Assembly (NCBI GenBank): GCA_900239685.1 | Contig: OENT01000205.1 | Location: 97,967-161,966 of the forward strand | Direction of reading: 5' to 3' | DNA length: 64,000 nucleotides | DNA from: Rotaria macrura | Taxonomy: Eukaryota > Rotifera > Eurotatoria > Philodinida > Philodinidae | Shown here: piece by piece, positions 34,842 to 46,500 of the stretch | Numbering within the stretch: the first letter of the stretch is position 1 | How the letters are laid out: each line of letters starts with the position of its first letter | The notes under the pieces: model-generated | What the model was told of the DNA's origin: nothing | Seen by the model: only the letters and a program-made list of their open reading frames with translations | Database searches by the model: none | Program-made: the position numbers and the translations under genes

Positions 34842-36569
34842 TCACAAAACATTAGGTTGATTTGTTAATAGATCTAAAGCTTTGTTTAATTTTTCAGTTT
34901 GTTTGTATAACATTCGTTCTAGTGAGTGTTGTTGATTTGAATGTGTAACATGTGCTTCATTTAAGATTAACGATTGATTTGACAGTTGCTGTATCATATC
35001 ATCATAATCATTTGTATTCATTTTTGATTCCATTTTTGCAATTGCCGAATGCATAGCCATTGTTGTACTTTGACAAATGGTAAACATTATTCGTTTAATT
35101 GCTGTGTTCATTGATAATGTCATTTCTTGTTGTGTTTGTTGTTGTTGGATTAACATTAACGTTTGATTCGTCGTATTCACATGTTCGCGGTACTTCTGTT
35201 CAATTCTTTTATTTGCTTCTTCATGTTTTTGTTTTATTTGTTTAAGTTCATCGTTTAACAGTCTTATCGTTTCATTTAAATTGGACAATGATGTTAATAT
35301 GTGTGGATTGGAAGATAATGTTGTGGACGGATTAAAGTGAGGCCATGCCTTGAGATCGTTCCTATTGTAATGTTGATTCGGGGATTTTCTATTTACTTGG
35401 TCTGATTGTTGTATATTTTTACTTTATATACATTTATTACGATCACCATCTGATCTACATTCGGATGGTATAAATAGTTGAGCACCTGGTGGAAGACGTT
35501 CAGGATGTTTTTGAAGTTCTTGGATTAAATAACGTCGGTGTTCCTGGAGTAATGGGCATTTGTAATCAGTAGATATATGTTGATTTCCACAATGATGGCA
35601 TGTAATCGTGCAATCTTTGTTTTGCTCAATATCTTTACGATCACCACCACACCTGCGAAAAATATCAAAATTCACATTTCGGCACATTTTCTTTGTGTGC
35701 CCATGATGATTGCAACGTGAACACATTAGAATTTTCTGTGATGGTAAAAATTCATCAATATCATATAATAGTCCGTACAGATTTACTTTTCCACTGTTTA
35801 ATAATGAATTGTATTCATTTTTATTATATATTTCGATTCTCATGTGACGGTTCCTTTCGTTTCGCGTTCCCACCATTTCTTCTATGGATGCAATCGAGTT
35901 GCATTTATTTTTCAGTTCTTCGTTTATATCTTCTAACGACACCGAGTTTCTCACCCATTTAATTATGGCTGTGTGTTGAGGTGAAAGATGTCTTGGTGGA
36001 TATGGCTTAATTTTTATGTTCATTATTTCCGTTGGATAATGTTCAACATTGCAAAAATATACATAGAAGTCTGTTGATTTGATTATTATTTGCATGTCAC
36101 CTTTTGAATCTATCCACCATAAATCGAATAATAATAGTCTATCATGTATGGGATTTTCTTTCACAAAATCTTCTTTACAATGATTGATGAGTTCATTAAC
36201 AAATTTTGCACCTTGTTTTGTGTCTTGGATTTTCCGGTGACATTCGATTTTAAATGGTTGCTATAGATGATCTACTGCATAATCCATTGCGAACTTAGTT
36301 ATTCTGGTATGATTTATCTGTTCAGAATAGTTTGGAATGTTTATATTTATCTGCTGATTTTGTTGTTCATTGCGATTGCCCTTCTTTATTTCAAGCGATG
36401 TCGCTGCTGTTGTTGGTCTATTGTGTTCGTTTTTGTCATTTTTATTACTATTTCTTCTGCTTTTTTTGCTTCTTGATGTTAAGAAACCATCATTGTGTTT
36501 GTCAATGACGACTAAATCTTCACTTTGTTCAACTTCATTTTCGTTTGTAAATGTTAATTGCCTCTTCAT
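34842..36569 (-). pseudogene. LINE ORF1: RNA-binding zinc-knuckle protein, two nonsense codons
   Basis: A single frame from ATG 36569 to TAA 34842-34844 with two internal stops: TAG at 36261-36263 and TAA at 35424-35426. The N-terminal third is basic and polar (SKKSRRNSNKNDKNEHNR). The middle carries two Cys/His knuckles (CSRCNHHGHTKKMC and CHHCGNQHISTDYKCP), expected to bind the element's RNA. The C-terminal third (about 35288-34842) is a predicted coiled coil rich in Gln/Glu/Lys (LLNDELKQIKQKHEEANKR). The family role is nucleic-acid chaperone and particle formation. 53 bp separate the ORF1 stop from the ORF2 start. Confidence 0.82.
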
Positions 36570-36600
36570 TTGATTGCATTGTGGTTGAATTGTAGATTAA

Positions 36601-37749
36601 AATTGGTGTAAGACTTGATTAAACTCTTTCCCGTCGACCAACTGATCTTTTTTTTTCGTTGTCATGTTGTTGTAATGATAGTAATTCATCTTTTGTATAC
36701 TTGTTTTTCTTTTTGTACTTATCAATTTTTATCATTGATTAAGTGCAAATATACAAAGATCGTGTACGTATACGTGAATATACGCACAAGAAATTCAATG
36801 GCGTGTGTAGAAAGGAAAGATAAATATACGTCTAACGTATAGCGCTGAATAGTTGGAAGTGACTGTTCTTTTGTATTTTATAATGGCAATGTAATGAGAA
36901 AGTTAACCTTAATTTTTCCTTTATGTAGCTATTCTATGATTTCTGTCATGTTTTATAATACAGTTTAAACAAAGAAACAAATTTATGTTTTGTTCTCCCC
37001 ATTTGATTCGTTACAGAGTGGCCGAGTATCATATTGAAATAAAACGAATGTGTTCGTTCTGTTTTACTCTATTAATGTCAATGACAACTATCATGAGCCT
37101 TAGGATAACAATAAAATTAATTGGTTTTCTCGATCTAGATCAAGCAGATATACGAGAAGTATTTCTTTAAAAGAATGGTATTAAATTAGTTTACGTGTGT
37201 TGTGTGTGCATGCTAGTAATCTATGCCGATACAATCAACAACTAAATTTTTAAAGTCACATATAGGTCATCATCACTGCCATGTACACCTTCAAAAGTTA
37301 TGCTCTCAAACATTCACTTTCTCGGAATCCTAGAAAAACTAATCATCAACAAGGACCAAAAAATGACTTCCTTCACTTGTGACAATCCGATTCTTTCTTT
37401 AGAGTCACAAAAACATTCCAACTTCTCTTCCCTAAAACTCTTAAAACTCTACAATCCACATTTTGACACGAATAAGTGCTCTCTCGGAATAAATTTTGTT
37501 GACCAATTTTTCTCTGAAAACATCTTTTAATATGAAGAAAACCCTTGAAATAAGCAAAAACGCATGAAAACAAGAGAAACAAAAGTTTTAAAATATTTGC
37601 TAATTGAATTATGTCATTTAATCAATGTAATAGATCGAAATTTGATTATGTAACAGCACATGTGAACTTTAATTCAATCTTTGATATACAATTCGAAATG
37701 TCATTTTAGGTAATAAGTTGTAAAAATGCTCGAAAATGATGACAAGCAC
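36601..37749. other. no recognised gene
   Basis: About 1.1 kb of AT-rich sequence; frames at 36615-36842, 36985-37170 and 37300-37530 have no family signature. The first part may be LINE 5' UTR. Confidence 0.35.
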
Positions 37750-37841
37750 ATTAAAATCGTTAATAAAATTCGATGCAAATTGTATTAATGTTTTAATTAG
37801 CAATCAATTTGTATTCCACAACATAGATAAATTATACAGAT

Positions 37842-38168
37842 CAGAGTGCGAAACGAATGACAAAAGTGCCACTCGCATTCGATTCGCTGGAACCTATATT
37901 CGGTTCGCTTCGATTAGTCGGATGAAAATTAATTTTCTATTCAATTCGATTCGGGTCCTGTTCAAAAAACGCAAATTCTACTCAAATCGATTCGAGTAGT
38001 TTTTTAAAACTTTTATTCGATCCGATTCGCCCGATTTTTAACTTTAAAATTCGATTCGATTCGAGTAAAAAATCAAGATCTCATTCGTATTCGTATTCGA
38101 TTCGATTCGGCTGAGGTCAATCGAATCGAATCGAATTATTCGTCTAGTCGATTCGGTTTCGCACTCTG
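37842..38168. mobile_element. hAT-type MITE with 8-bp target duplication
   Basis: The termini are perfect 13-bp inverted repeats, CAGAGTGCGAAAC, of the CAG-initiated kind seen in hAT elements. They are flanked by ATACAGAT on the left (37834-37841) and ATGCAGAT on the right (38169-38176), a 7/8 match to an 8-bp hAT target duplication. The 327-bp interior is built from ATTCGATTCG words in both orientations and encodes nothing. Confidence 0.83.
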
Positions 38169-38663
38169 ATGCAGATATTTCTCAATATGCCATCGTATAC
38201 AATTCACAGTACTTTGACTTCTAGTGATCGCTTAAAGATAGCTCTAAAATGATTATATGATTTTTAAAGAAGTAAAACATTAAAAAAAGAATTGTCGCAA
38301 TAAACTAATATTTTTACATAATGACACATAGCAAAATCGATTTTACACAATCTACTCTCTTTAATTAAATGTGTGAAAAAAGTTTGAGACTTTCAAAACA
38401 ACCCAAAAACATCTTTTAAATAAAATTCTTTTTGCACTGAATTCTAGTTGATGTTAGTGATTGTTTATCAATGTCAATCATTATTATAATAGGTGCGTAT
38501 GAGATACTGTTACTGCATCAATGTACTCATGTTCAATATTTGGTAATGTTTCACTCATTTTTAGCTATCTCTAACGGAGAAATATTTATCAAAGCACATT
38601 CAATTATATACGACTGTAATTTGCATAAAGAAATATGTGTATATTTTACCAATGTTGTGAAAT

Positions 38664-38752
38664 CAAGGTGGAAACTGCAGACTTCTAATTTGAAGTAACT
38701 TAAATACTTGAAGCTACTTTGAACTATTTCAAGTCTGCTGTTTTTCCCCTTG
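38664..38752. mobile_element. short (89 bp) member of the CAAGGG / 10-mer element family
   Basis: The left end CAAGGTGGAAACTGCAGACTT (21 bases: a 20-base CAAGGTGGAAACTGCAGACT plus T) and the inverted right end GTCTGCTGTTTTTCCCCTTG are the two termini seen singly at the minisatellites 23331 and 26241. The 50-bp interior holds only diverged CTTC/ACTTGAAG words in place of the 10-mer array. It shows what an array-poor copy of the family looks like. Confidence 0.7.
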
Positions 38753-38823
38753 TGTGGAATACAAATTGATTGCTTGTCAAAAGTTACTACAATTTTTATC
38801 AAACTTTATTAAGAGTTTTAATT

Positions 38824-41800
38824 TTTTCATCATTTTTAATTTTTTTTTGAATTTAATTCATAATAAGGTATTTTGAGTGGTATTGTGTAATAAAGATTGT
38901 ATTATACTTTGCATGTGCCATTAAGGGGTGTTAGGAATCATCTTCATCATATTTATTTGAATGATGAAAAATCGAACGAAACAACGAAGTAGAGGGTTTT
39001 ATCACTTCGCTCGATGGCGAAGACGACCCACTCGAAAACAAGTTATCTTCTCACTAAACTAAATCATCGACATACTATACATATAGATATGGATGACCAA
39101 CGAGGACGGAAAACAGAAAGGAAACACAACGTGGAGGCTGTTGGGACGATAGATATCGTCCCTTAACAAGGTGTGTGAATGCAGTTATTGACTCAATAAG
39201 AAACATCCACAATCACCACAAATCCGTCACCCTAATTAATGTCATAAACCCTTCGAAGAAGTGTAGCTTAGTCTACAGTTTTCTACAGAGTGTACATTAT
39301 TATACTCTTTTTTTTGGAAGGGTTTAAAATTTTAATCAGCTCTAAAAGGACATATTACTACTCATATACTCTAATGGGTTTATGAACTGAATGGGTGTAT
39401 GACTTGGTGTTTAGATTGAAGCAACTCTAAAAGTGTATTGTGTGCATGTGATTATGTGTATTAACGAAAACGAGGTTTTATTATGCTACGCCGATATTTT
39501 TCAGTATTGACATTGTTCAGTCGTGTGTATTGCTCGCAGCATGAGGCCTTCACACTGTTTCATTTGAATTTCGATCTAACAACATAAATCTATTGAAGTA
39601 TTGCCGAGCTCTTCTTTCCTTCAAAAAAAATGTAATTTATTTCTCATTGAAAGAGGGGCAGAGAGAAAAGATTGTTACTATTCTCTCTGCATAAAAAGAA
39701 AACAGCTACTTTCGAGTTTTTGATTGGATACAAACGCGTTCTTGTGCAAAGTGAGTGAAGGAGGGTAAGTATTCGAAAAAAGAAGCGATGTTTTATTTTT
39801 CACTTTTGGAATCATTTTTAGTACTCATGAATAGCTATAGTCACCCACGCCAAATCTAAATTGTTTACATCTGTCAAAAATTCATCTTCTATAGGCAGAT
39901 TTTTTTCAGAAAACATATCTTACAGAAGATGTGACTGTGCAAAGAAAAGAGGGTAGTCGTGCTCAATTACTCTAGAAGTATCTCTCCATATCTGAAATTC
40001 TTGAAGAAAGGCTTGGCTAAAAATTCTGAAATTTCCTGGTGAGATAGATCTCGATGAATAGAGAGATAGCCATGCTAGAGGGTGGATGTAGATAAGGATA
40101 AATGTCAGGGTCAGACCAGAGATTGGAGAGTCAAGATTTTTCTCAAGTCATGCCGAGTTGAGCTCGGGTCCTGACTCAGAGTGATCCATCCCTGCATTGA
40201 GCTATATTCGAGCATCGAGCAGATTAATGTTTGGTTAAATCAGTTGTACTATCAATTTAACTGATGTATACGCAAGTTAATAAGTTCATGAAAAGAGCAG
40301 TTAACGATTGTAACGCACATGTCTGTATACAAAGTCCAGATATGATAGCATGCTAATGAAGATCAAGTCACATGCTGTGTAAAGTTTTTGTGTATTTTTG
40401 GACACGCACATGAATATTCTTCAAAGATAGCGTGAAGCGAAACAAGGAGGAAAAATGCATTCGATAGTATGCTAAAGAGATTTTTCCCACTATGTAAATA
40501 CATAGAAATAGGAGAAACTTCTTGAAAAATCCTTCTCATGAAATGTGTTCGGTTGATAACGGAAGTTGTGAACATATGTATTGAATTTTATAAATTTAAA
40601 CTTTTTAATGAGCAAATTACGTATTTGAATAAATGACTCGGTTGACTCTAGTCAACTCGAGTCTGGTTGATGAGTTGGACTCGCTCATCCCTGGATCAAG
40701 CTGTCATTGTAAATGAAGTGAATAGAGGTACACCCATATGGCACATACCCACACCCCACATGTAAGAGAATATCCACGAGTCATCGAGCACTCTTGTACT
40801 ATATTCAAACGTGAATCTCACTATGTTCATTCGATATTTCTTGTTGCAAAGCAATTGTAAGCAGATTTCTACGTCAAATGAAACATTTTTCACGGAGTTA
40901 TGAGACGTTCAAATGGATGGCTATTATCAATTTGCTAAAATATCGACCAAGTTGTACTTAAGTTATTTCTCGGCCATTTTGCAATCGATTTTTTGGGGTT
41001 GCGTCTTATTTGAAAGGACAAAGAAAACTGAACAGGATGGAATCCGCTTCACATCTTGAACATCATACTCAGAGATCGAAAATTCCAAAAAAGTTAAAAA
41101 GCGAATTCTGAACTTCAGAAGTTTTTAGTTAAATATTATTGTGCTACAGGTTTTGAACCAAAAGTCTTATAAGCCTACCATATAATGACAACAGTTATCT
41201 ACCGAATTCATGGTAATTTGTATTTTAAAAGTGTCAGCAACGTACTCAAACATGTCAAGTACTAAGAGCAACTAACAGAAATTACAAGCGAGCATGACCT
41301 ATGTTCGATAGTTTTTAACACAAAAGATTCAATTGAAAAGAAAATTCATAGCATGTTCGGAATCATCACCAAAAACTAATTGAATGACGTTGATCTCACC
41401 GAACGTAATTTTCCATTCAAATTTCACTCCTACTCTTCTTGAACTAAAAAACCGAATTTTCCGTGAAGTCTTTTTGGGTGAAGTTCGGATCAAAAATTAT
41501 TTTTGGTGCAAAAGATGACATTCGTTCAGTTTTTGTTGCTGATTCTGAAAACTTCATGGATTTCCCTTCCCGTTGAATCTATGCTGCTTAAAACAGTTGA
41601 AAACAAGCCATTTTCTGATACTTTTTAGTAATTTATAATAGCTGCTCTCTGTATTTTGAATGTTTGAACCAATGTTAGAAATTTATAACAAATGACAATA
41701 AGCTGATGACTCTCTTATTTTTCACAAGCGCACACAATGCTTTGGTGGCTAATGTATTATGAAAACATCTTGAGATTCAACAACTTCAGAAAGTAGATTT

Positions 41801-42600
41801 TTCATACAGTGATTACAAGCTTGGTGGTCAATTGGTGTGGTGGAGTCTCACACTTCCACCGCTATCAATAAGTTATGAGGTTCTTACGCCTCGGCTTTAT
41901 CGTAAGAAGTGTCAAATAAGTTCTGTAGGTGTAGGATCCAGCAACATACATAGAAGATCAGTCTATTTTCCCCAATCCATTATTCGCTCTCCCTTGTATC
42001 CCAAGTTGCTGCGTATGTTTGAGATTATTGTTCGTTCGTTGTTTCCACGAACTAGATTAAAGACCAAATATTTTCTTGCTAGTTGGCACGACGTCACACT
42101 AGTAAGTTTCACAGTTGAACTTGGCATTCAAAGTCTGGTAGGAAACAGACGATACTACCAGATCACTGACTTGAGAAATATTTCTAAAAATTTACTTTTA
42201 CAGGATGCTTGATTGTTTGAAAGACTTACTTTTTTTGTAGTTAAAATTCTAGACAAATCGTTTGATGTGATCCAGACGCACAGTTTTCTCATCAGTAAGT
42301 ATCATATGATGCCAGATTGTGGCAGTCTGAGCTTAGAACCATTTAGAACGGGTGTATCAATGGTTTTCAGTCAAAAGCAGCTTTGCCAATGGATAACTGA
42401 ATTTTCCTCCGGCTTCGTATAAGCGTTGTCTAGCTGTTTTCATTGATATGGACGTATCTCAACTTCAATTTCTTGTAGACGTTTTTGCTAGTGATGAATC
42501 TTCTTTCGTTGCTGAGGAGAACAATGTCTTGGTCTTTTTATCTCACGCTTACACGTGGACGACCCGATCGTCTTTAATCCTCGGAATCTTTTGTTTTCAG
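38824..42600. other. gene-free region, a few small palindromes
   Basis: About 3.8 kb. A 10-bp-stem perfect palindrome GGGACGATAGATATCGTCCC-like lies at about 39150-39170. AAACCC/GGGTTT words at 39240-39400 loosely resemble the MITE at 25233. Frames at 41832-42212 and 42213-42422 may be upstream exons of the TIR gene, but no family signature supports them. Confidence 0.35.
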
Positions 42601-43511
42601 GAACTGATGCAGTCAATTTTACAGTCTTCTTCTCGCCCTTTACCGCTTTCACCACAGCCTGCAGATCCAGCTTTGGGACTAATGAATGACATGATAGAAA
42701 GAAAAGCATTTACTACTGATACATCAGTAGGGTCATATGTGAGAAGTGCCGATGAAAGTAGAAGAATAGCAGCTCAAGAGAATTTCTGCTCAAGAGAAAG
42801 TGAGAGGTGCTTATTTATTCTATCTTTGTCCAAGGTTTAAGAAATTCTAGAAAGTTCTAAGGGGTGAAAGAATTTCATTTAATACTATAAAGGAAGATAG
42901 AAACTCAAAATGAAGGAATTCAAACATGTTCTATCTTTTAGATTATCGATGTCTTCTAATAAACATATTATGTTATCATATCAATGGGATAGCCAAGCAA
43001 TTGTCACAGATGTTTATCGGCGTCTTAGTGCACACAATATCCCATTATGGATGGATACGCAAGGTGGAATGAAAGGTGATTTAAGTACAAGGTAAATTGA
43101 ATAACATATGATATCAAAATACATTTTTGTTTGTAAATTATTTCATTTTAAAGTATGGCAGAAGGTGTAGAAAATGCAGTAGCTATATGTTGTTTTCTTA
43201 CACCGAAATATCAAGATAGTGTTGCATGCAAAGATGAATTAACCTATGCCAAAGAACAACGTGTATGCATTATACCAATACGTTTAATGAAGGATTGGAA
43301 GCCAACAGGTTGGCTAGGATTTTCCATAACGGGTCATAAATGGATAGATTTCCGTGATATTACAACAAATACGGATATAAGAATTAATCAGTTAATTGCC
43401 GAAATTCAAATGCTTGTTAGTGATAAACTAAGATGTATTCAAGATATCCGTATTGACCGTAACGAATTGGGAAACAAAGACGTCAATAAAGCTGACAATG
43501 ACTCCGGTTAG
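42601..43511 (+). CDS. TIR-domain protein with Ser/Pro-rich N-terminal exon
   Basis: Proposed exons: 42601-42806 (after acceptor TTTTGTTTTCAG), 42942-43091 and 43154-43511; the second intron is 62 bp and certain by frame (phase 2). The first junction (donor AG|GTGCTT at 42807) is less sure. The TIR domain begins at HIMLSYQWDSQAIVTDVYRR and continues NIPLWMDTQGGM, MAEGVENAVAICCFLTPKYQ, SVACKDELTYAKEQRVCIIP and WKPTGWLGF, with Glu in CKDEL at the position of the NADase catalytic Glu. The first exon encodes a Ser/Pro-rich then charged linker (SSSRPLPLSPQPADPALG; RSADESRRIAAQENF) of unknown role. If that exon is wrong, the TIR exon has its own ATG at 42949. The C-terminus is a short polar tail ending at 43511. 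The start of the whole gene is not resolved. Confidence 0.78.
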
Positions 43512-46500
43512 TATCGTCGAGTTGTATAAGAACTCTAGAGACTAGATATTTGGAGAGCACCCATGGGCCCATCCAGGAGCCAAGACACTGCTTGAATTTT
43601 ACTTTTGACCTGACATGTGCATCTAAATGAGAAATTTCTGAAACCTTTCAGTCCGAATTGTTTTGCATTTCCAGTTGAATTGGTATAGATTTAGTCCCGT
43701 TCCGTTTTAGGTAGAGTGAATGTCAAAAATTAGAATGCACTTTTCACTTCCTTATGTTTCTGTGCTAATATCCCAGCAAAACAGTAAGCAATCTGACTCT
43801 AAATAGACGAATTCATTCTTGCATGCCTTCCCTATCGTGTTGTGGTAGAGTTTTTCTGAAAGTTTTAAAGTATTCTAGTTATCTATGCCAACTTGCCATC
43901 AATTGACAGCGTTCTAAATAAGTGCAATGCACATTGTTAGAACGATCGCGGCAACTTTGTCGGAAATTATCGATAGCAGTTTTGTGAAACATATAGAAGT
44001 CAGTATCTTTACGAAATTTCATGATGGCAAGTGACCTCCACTTCAAAATCAACATCTGGAACTAAAACAAAACTCATTCAACTAGATTTTCGTCATAGCA
44101 TATTAGCGGGTTAGCTCATCAGGACAAAATCTTGGCCGATGCGACGTCTATCATTGTTTTTCAGTGACCATTTCGTAGTTTTCCTCGATTAGTCATCGTA
44201 TTTCATCAGCTTTTTCTTAGGCAATCTAATTTTGTCCCGTTTACGCTCTCTTTCCCGCGTTTCTTCTGCCTACTCGAAGATAACAATATTCCATGAAAAT
44301 TGTAGTTCCATGTCCTAAAAGTCGATAGATATTCAAGTGCAGTTCACATGATGTTCTTCATTTAACTGATTTCAATGCACATTAATATAAGACGTGTCGT
44401 ATGTATTGGGATTTGTGACATAAAGTGTTCGTTGCGACACATTTTATCCAATAAGAGCACGATACATGAGACGCATTCTCAAATCGTGGTTCGAACCTAC
44501 CATACAGCATTTTGTTTTCATTTTTTTGTTTAAAAGCATATTATGGGATCTTTTCAATTAATTTTCATGCAATTATTTCTATTCTGAATAACTCAAGTAA
44601 TTCAGATCATTAGATCTGACTGACATTGAGCTGGGTCGATCTCTTTCATACCACTTCAAAATCTTACTCTCTGCACTAATGATCAAGAGAGGCATGTTCC
44701 CGAGTAATCGAGAATCGAGAAATAGTTTTCAAAAATAAAAAGATTTAGAAAATGTATGTTTCGCATGTTCAATCATGTTGTTTTTGTACAGGTTTGTATG
44801 CAAAACCAAACGGTGAATGACTTACCAACAGAAAGAACGCGACACGTTTCATGCTAAAGATCATGACACAAAAATAACGAAACACTACCGCAACGTAGTT
44901 TATTTTAGTATCTTTGTCAAGATTTTGTCCTTTTGAGTTGAACCACTAATATACTAGAGAGAAAATCGAACTGAGTAAGTTTGGTTCTAGTTCCAGATGT
45001 TTATTTCGATGTCGAGATCGCTTGCGATCATGAAATTTCGTAAAGAAACTGACTTATACGGGGTCACAAGACTGCTTTCGAATTTCCAAAAAAATGCGAT
45101 TGTTCTAATAAAGTCCAGTGTATTTATTTAGAAGTCCCAGCAATGATATTTCAATGTCCATTTCTTCGTAACAGAAAAACACACTCAGGCTAATATTTGT
45201 AGATATATAGCCACGAATGCAAAACACGAATGGCCTAGCGGATACTCGGTCGAATCTCAAAGTTTGCAAAAGAGTGTGACGTGACACTTAAATTCATTCT
45301 AGTTTCTCGTACAAATGTACGAGAAACTATCTAATTCGAGGCAATATTTTCCATAGCTTTTTTATTGAGAGCAGTGAACTTATTTAAACAATATCAATTG
45401 ATTGCAAATTACCACAAATAACTAAGCCATTTTTCAATCTTTGTCAAAACTTCTTTCACCACACGATAGGAAACATGCACAAATTTCTTCAACCTTTTTG
45501 ATTAAAAGCACTCGATGTGCCACTGACATATCATCAGTATAGAAGCATAGGGGAATGAAAAGTTCTTTCTAATTTGAGACGTGCAATCTACTCATTGACC
45601 TGCAGGAAAAAAACATGAAAATTATTTTCGCGACTTTGACTCTTCTAGCTTGATTCTGATGTTATTTCACCAATCGAGATATGCCCAGCAATGAAACCAA
45701 AAACACCTTCCAACGAATTCGTATATAGTGTGCCTGATGTAGCTTTCAACCGTAAGCACAGATCTGAGGATAGATTTAGATTTTGAATGCATTTGGTCAA
45801 AATAACTGTTGCAAATACTTACTAAAACTGAAAGACAAGAGTGCCAAAATAAACCAGTCGTACATATTGTATTAATTCTAATGATGTTCCACAACTTTTC
45901 TAATATTCATTTTATAGCCATTCTGAAGCCCTTTGATAGCACTCTACACCGAGTAGATGATATTCGTGGGGACTTTATGTTAAGAAATAGAAATTTGCAA
46001 AATATGAAGCTTTTATCTCCGAATGGAGAGTGATAGATTTTCATGTTTCGCGTTTTTACGTTCCAAAGAGAGAAAAGTTCTGCATGTGGATCATCATGAT
46101 ATATCTAGTAGACGATCTTGTAACTATGGCTATAAGACATAAACAGAATCCGGTAAGCATTGAGGGAATTCTCGGACACAAACTAAAGTTAGTTATTTCC
46201 AAAAAAAGGATATTGTAATGGTGGTAGCTTTAATGATTTTAATGAAAATGTCTAAAATTTTGATTGATGGCCTAAACTTCATGCACTGCCAGCTGATTCA
46301 TAAAGGGGGGAAGTGAGAATTTTTCTGATATGCGGCGTTGCTCAATCGAGGAATGGGGCGTCCTTTAAACTTTCTGGTCTTATGGTACATGATTGCATTG
46401 ATATTATACATCACACCTGATGTTTCGTATTTTCTAGTGTTTCATTGCAATGATGAAGAGAAAAGACAAAGTGAAGAAAATTCTGAGGCCTTGACTGGTG

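Larger units (their letters stand above)
31605..36600 (-). mobile_element. degenerate non-LTR (LINE) retrotransposon, about 5 kb
   Basis: Minus-strand order: ORF1 with zinc knuckles (34842-36569), ORF2 with apurinic-type endonuclease and reverse transcriptase (31897-34788), then about 290 bp of 3' UTR. On the plus strand 31612-31640 shows the short tandem AATAATGAATAATGAATA. Simple-repeat 3' tails like this are known from several LINE clades, which suggests the 3' end. An ORF1 with CCHC knuckles plus a two-domain ORF2 is typical of the Jockey/I superfamily; the clade cannot be fixed by eye. The 5' end near 36600 is approximate. Both ORFs carry stops, so it is a dead copy. Confidence 0.85.
37750..38823. 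mobile_element. inverted-repeat element carrying two nested insertions
   Basis: Left arm 37750-37820 and right arm 38753-38823 are inverted copies of 71 bp with roughly 75 percent identity. Their inner 20 bases are identical (AGCAATCAATTTGTATTCCA, plus CA). The span contains a hAT-type MITE (37842-38168) and an 89-bp member of the CAAGGG family (38664-38752) whose right end abuts the right arm exactly. Outer limits of the host element are not certain; no transposase is present. Confidence 0.5.

Noticed and set aside
44460-44525. tRNA-like B box (GGTTCGAACC) followed by a T run
   Set aside because: No matching A box or cloverleaf could be drawn, and one T-stem pair fails; not a tRNA.
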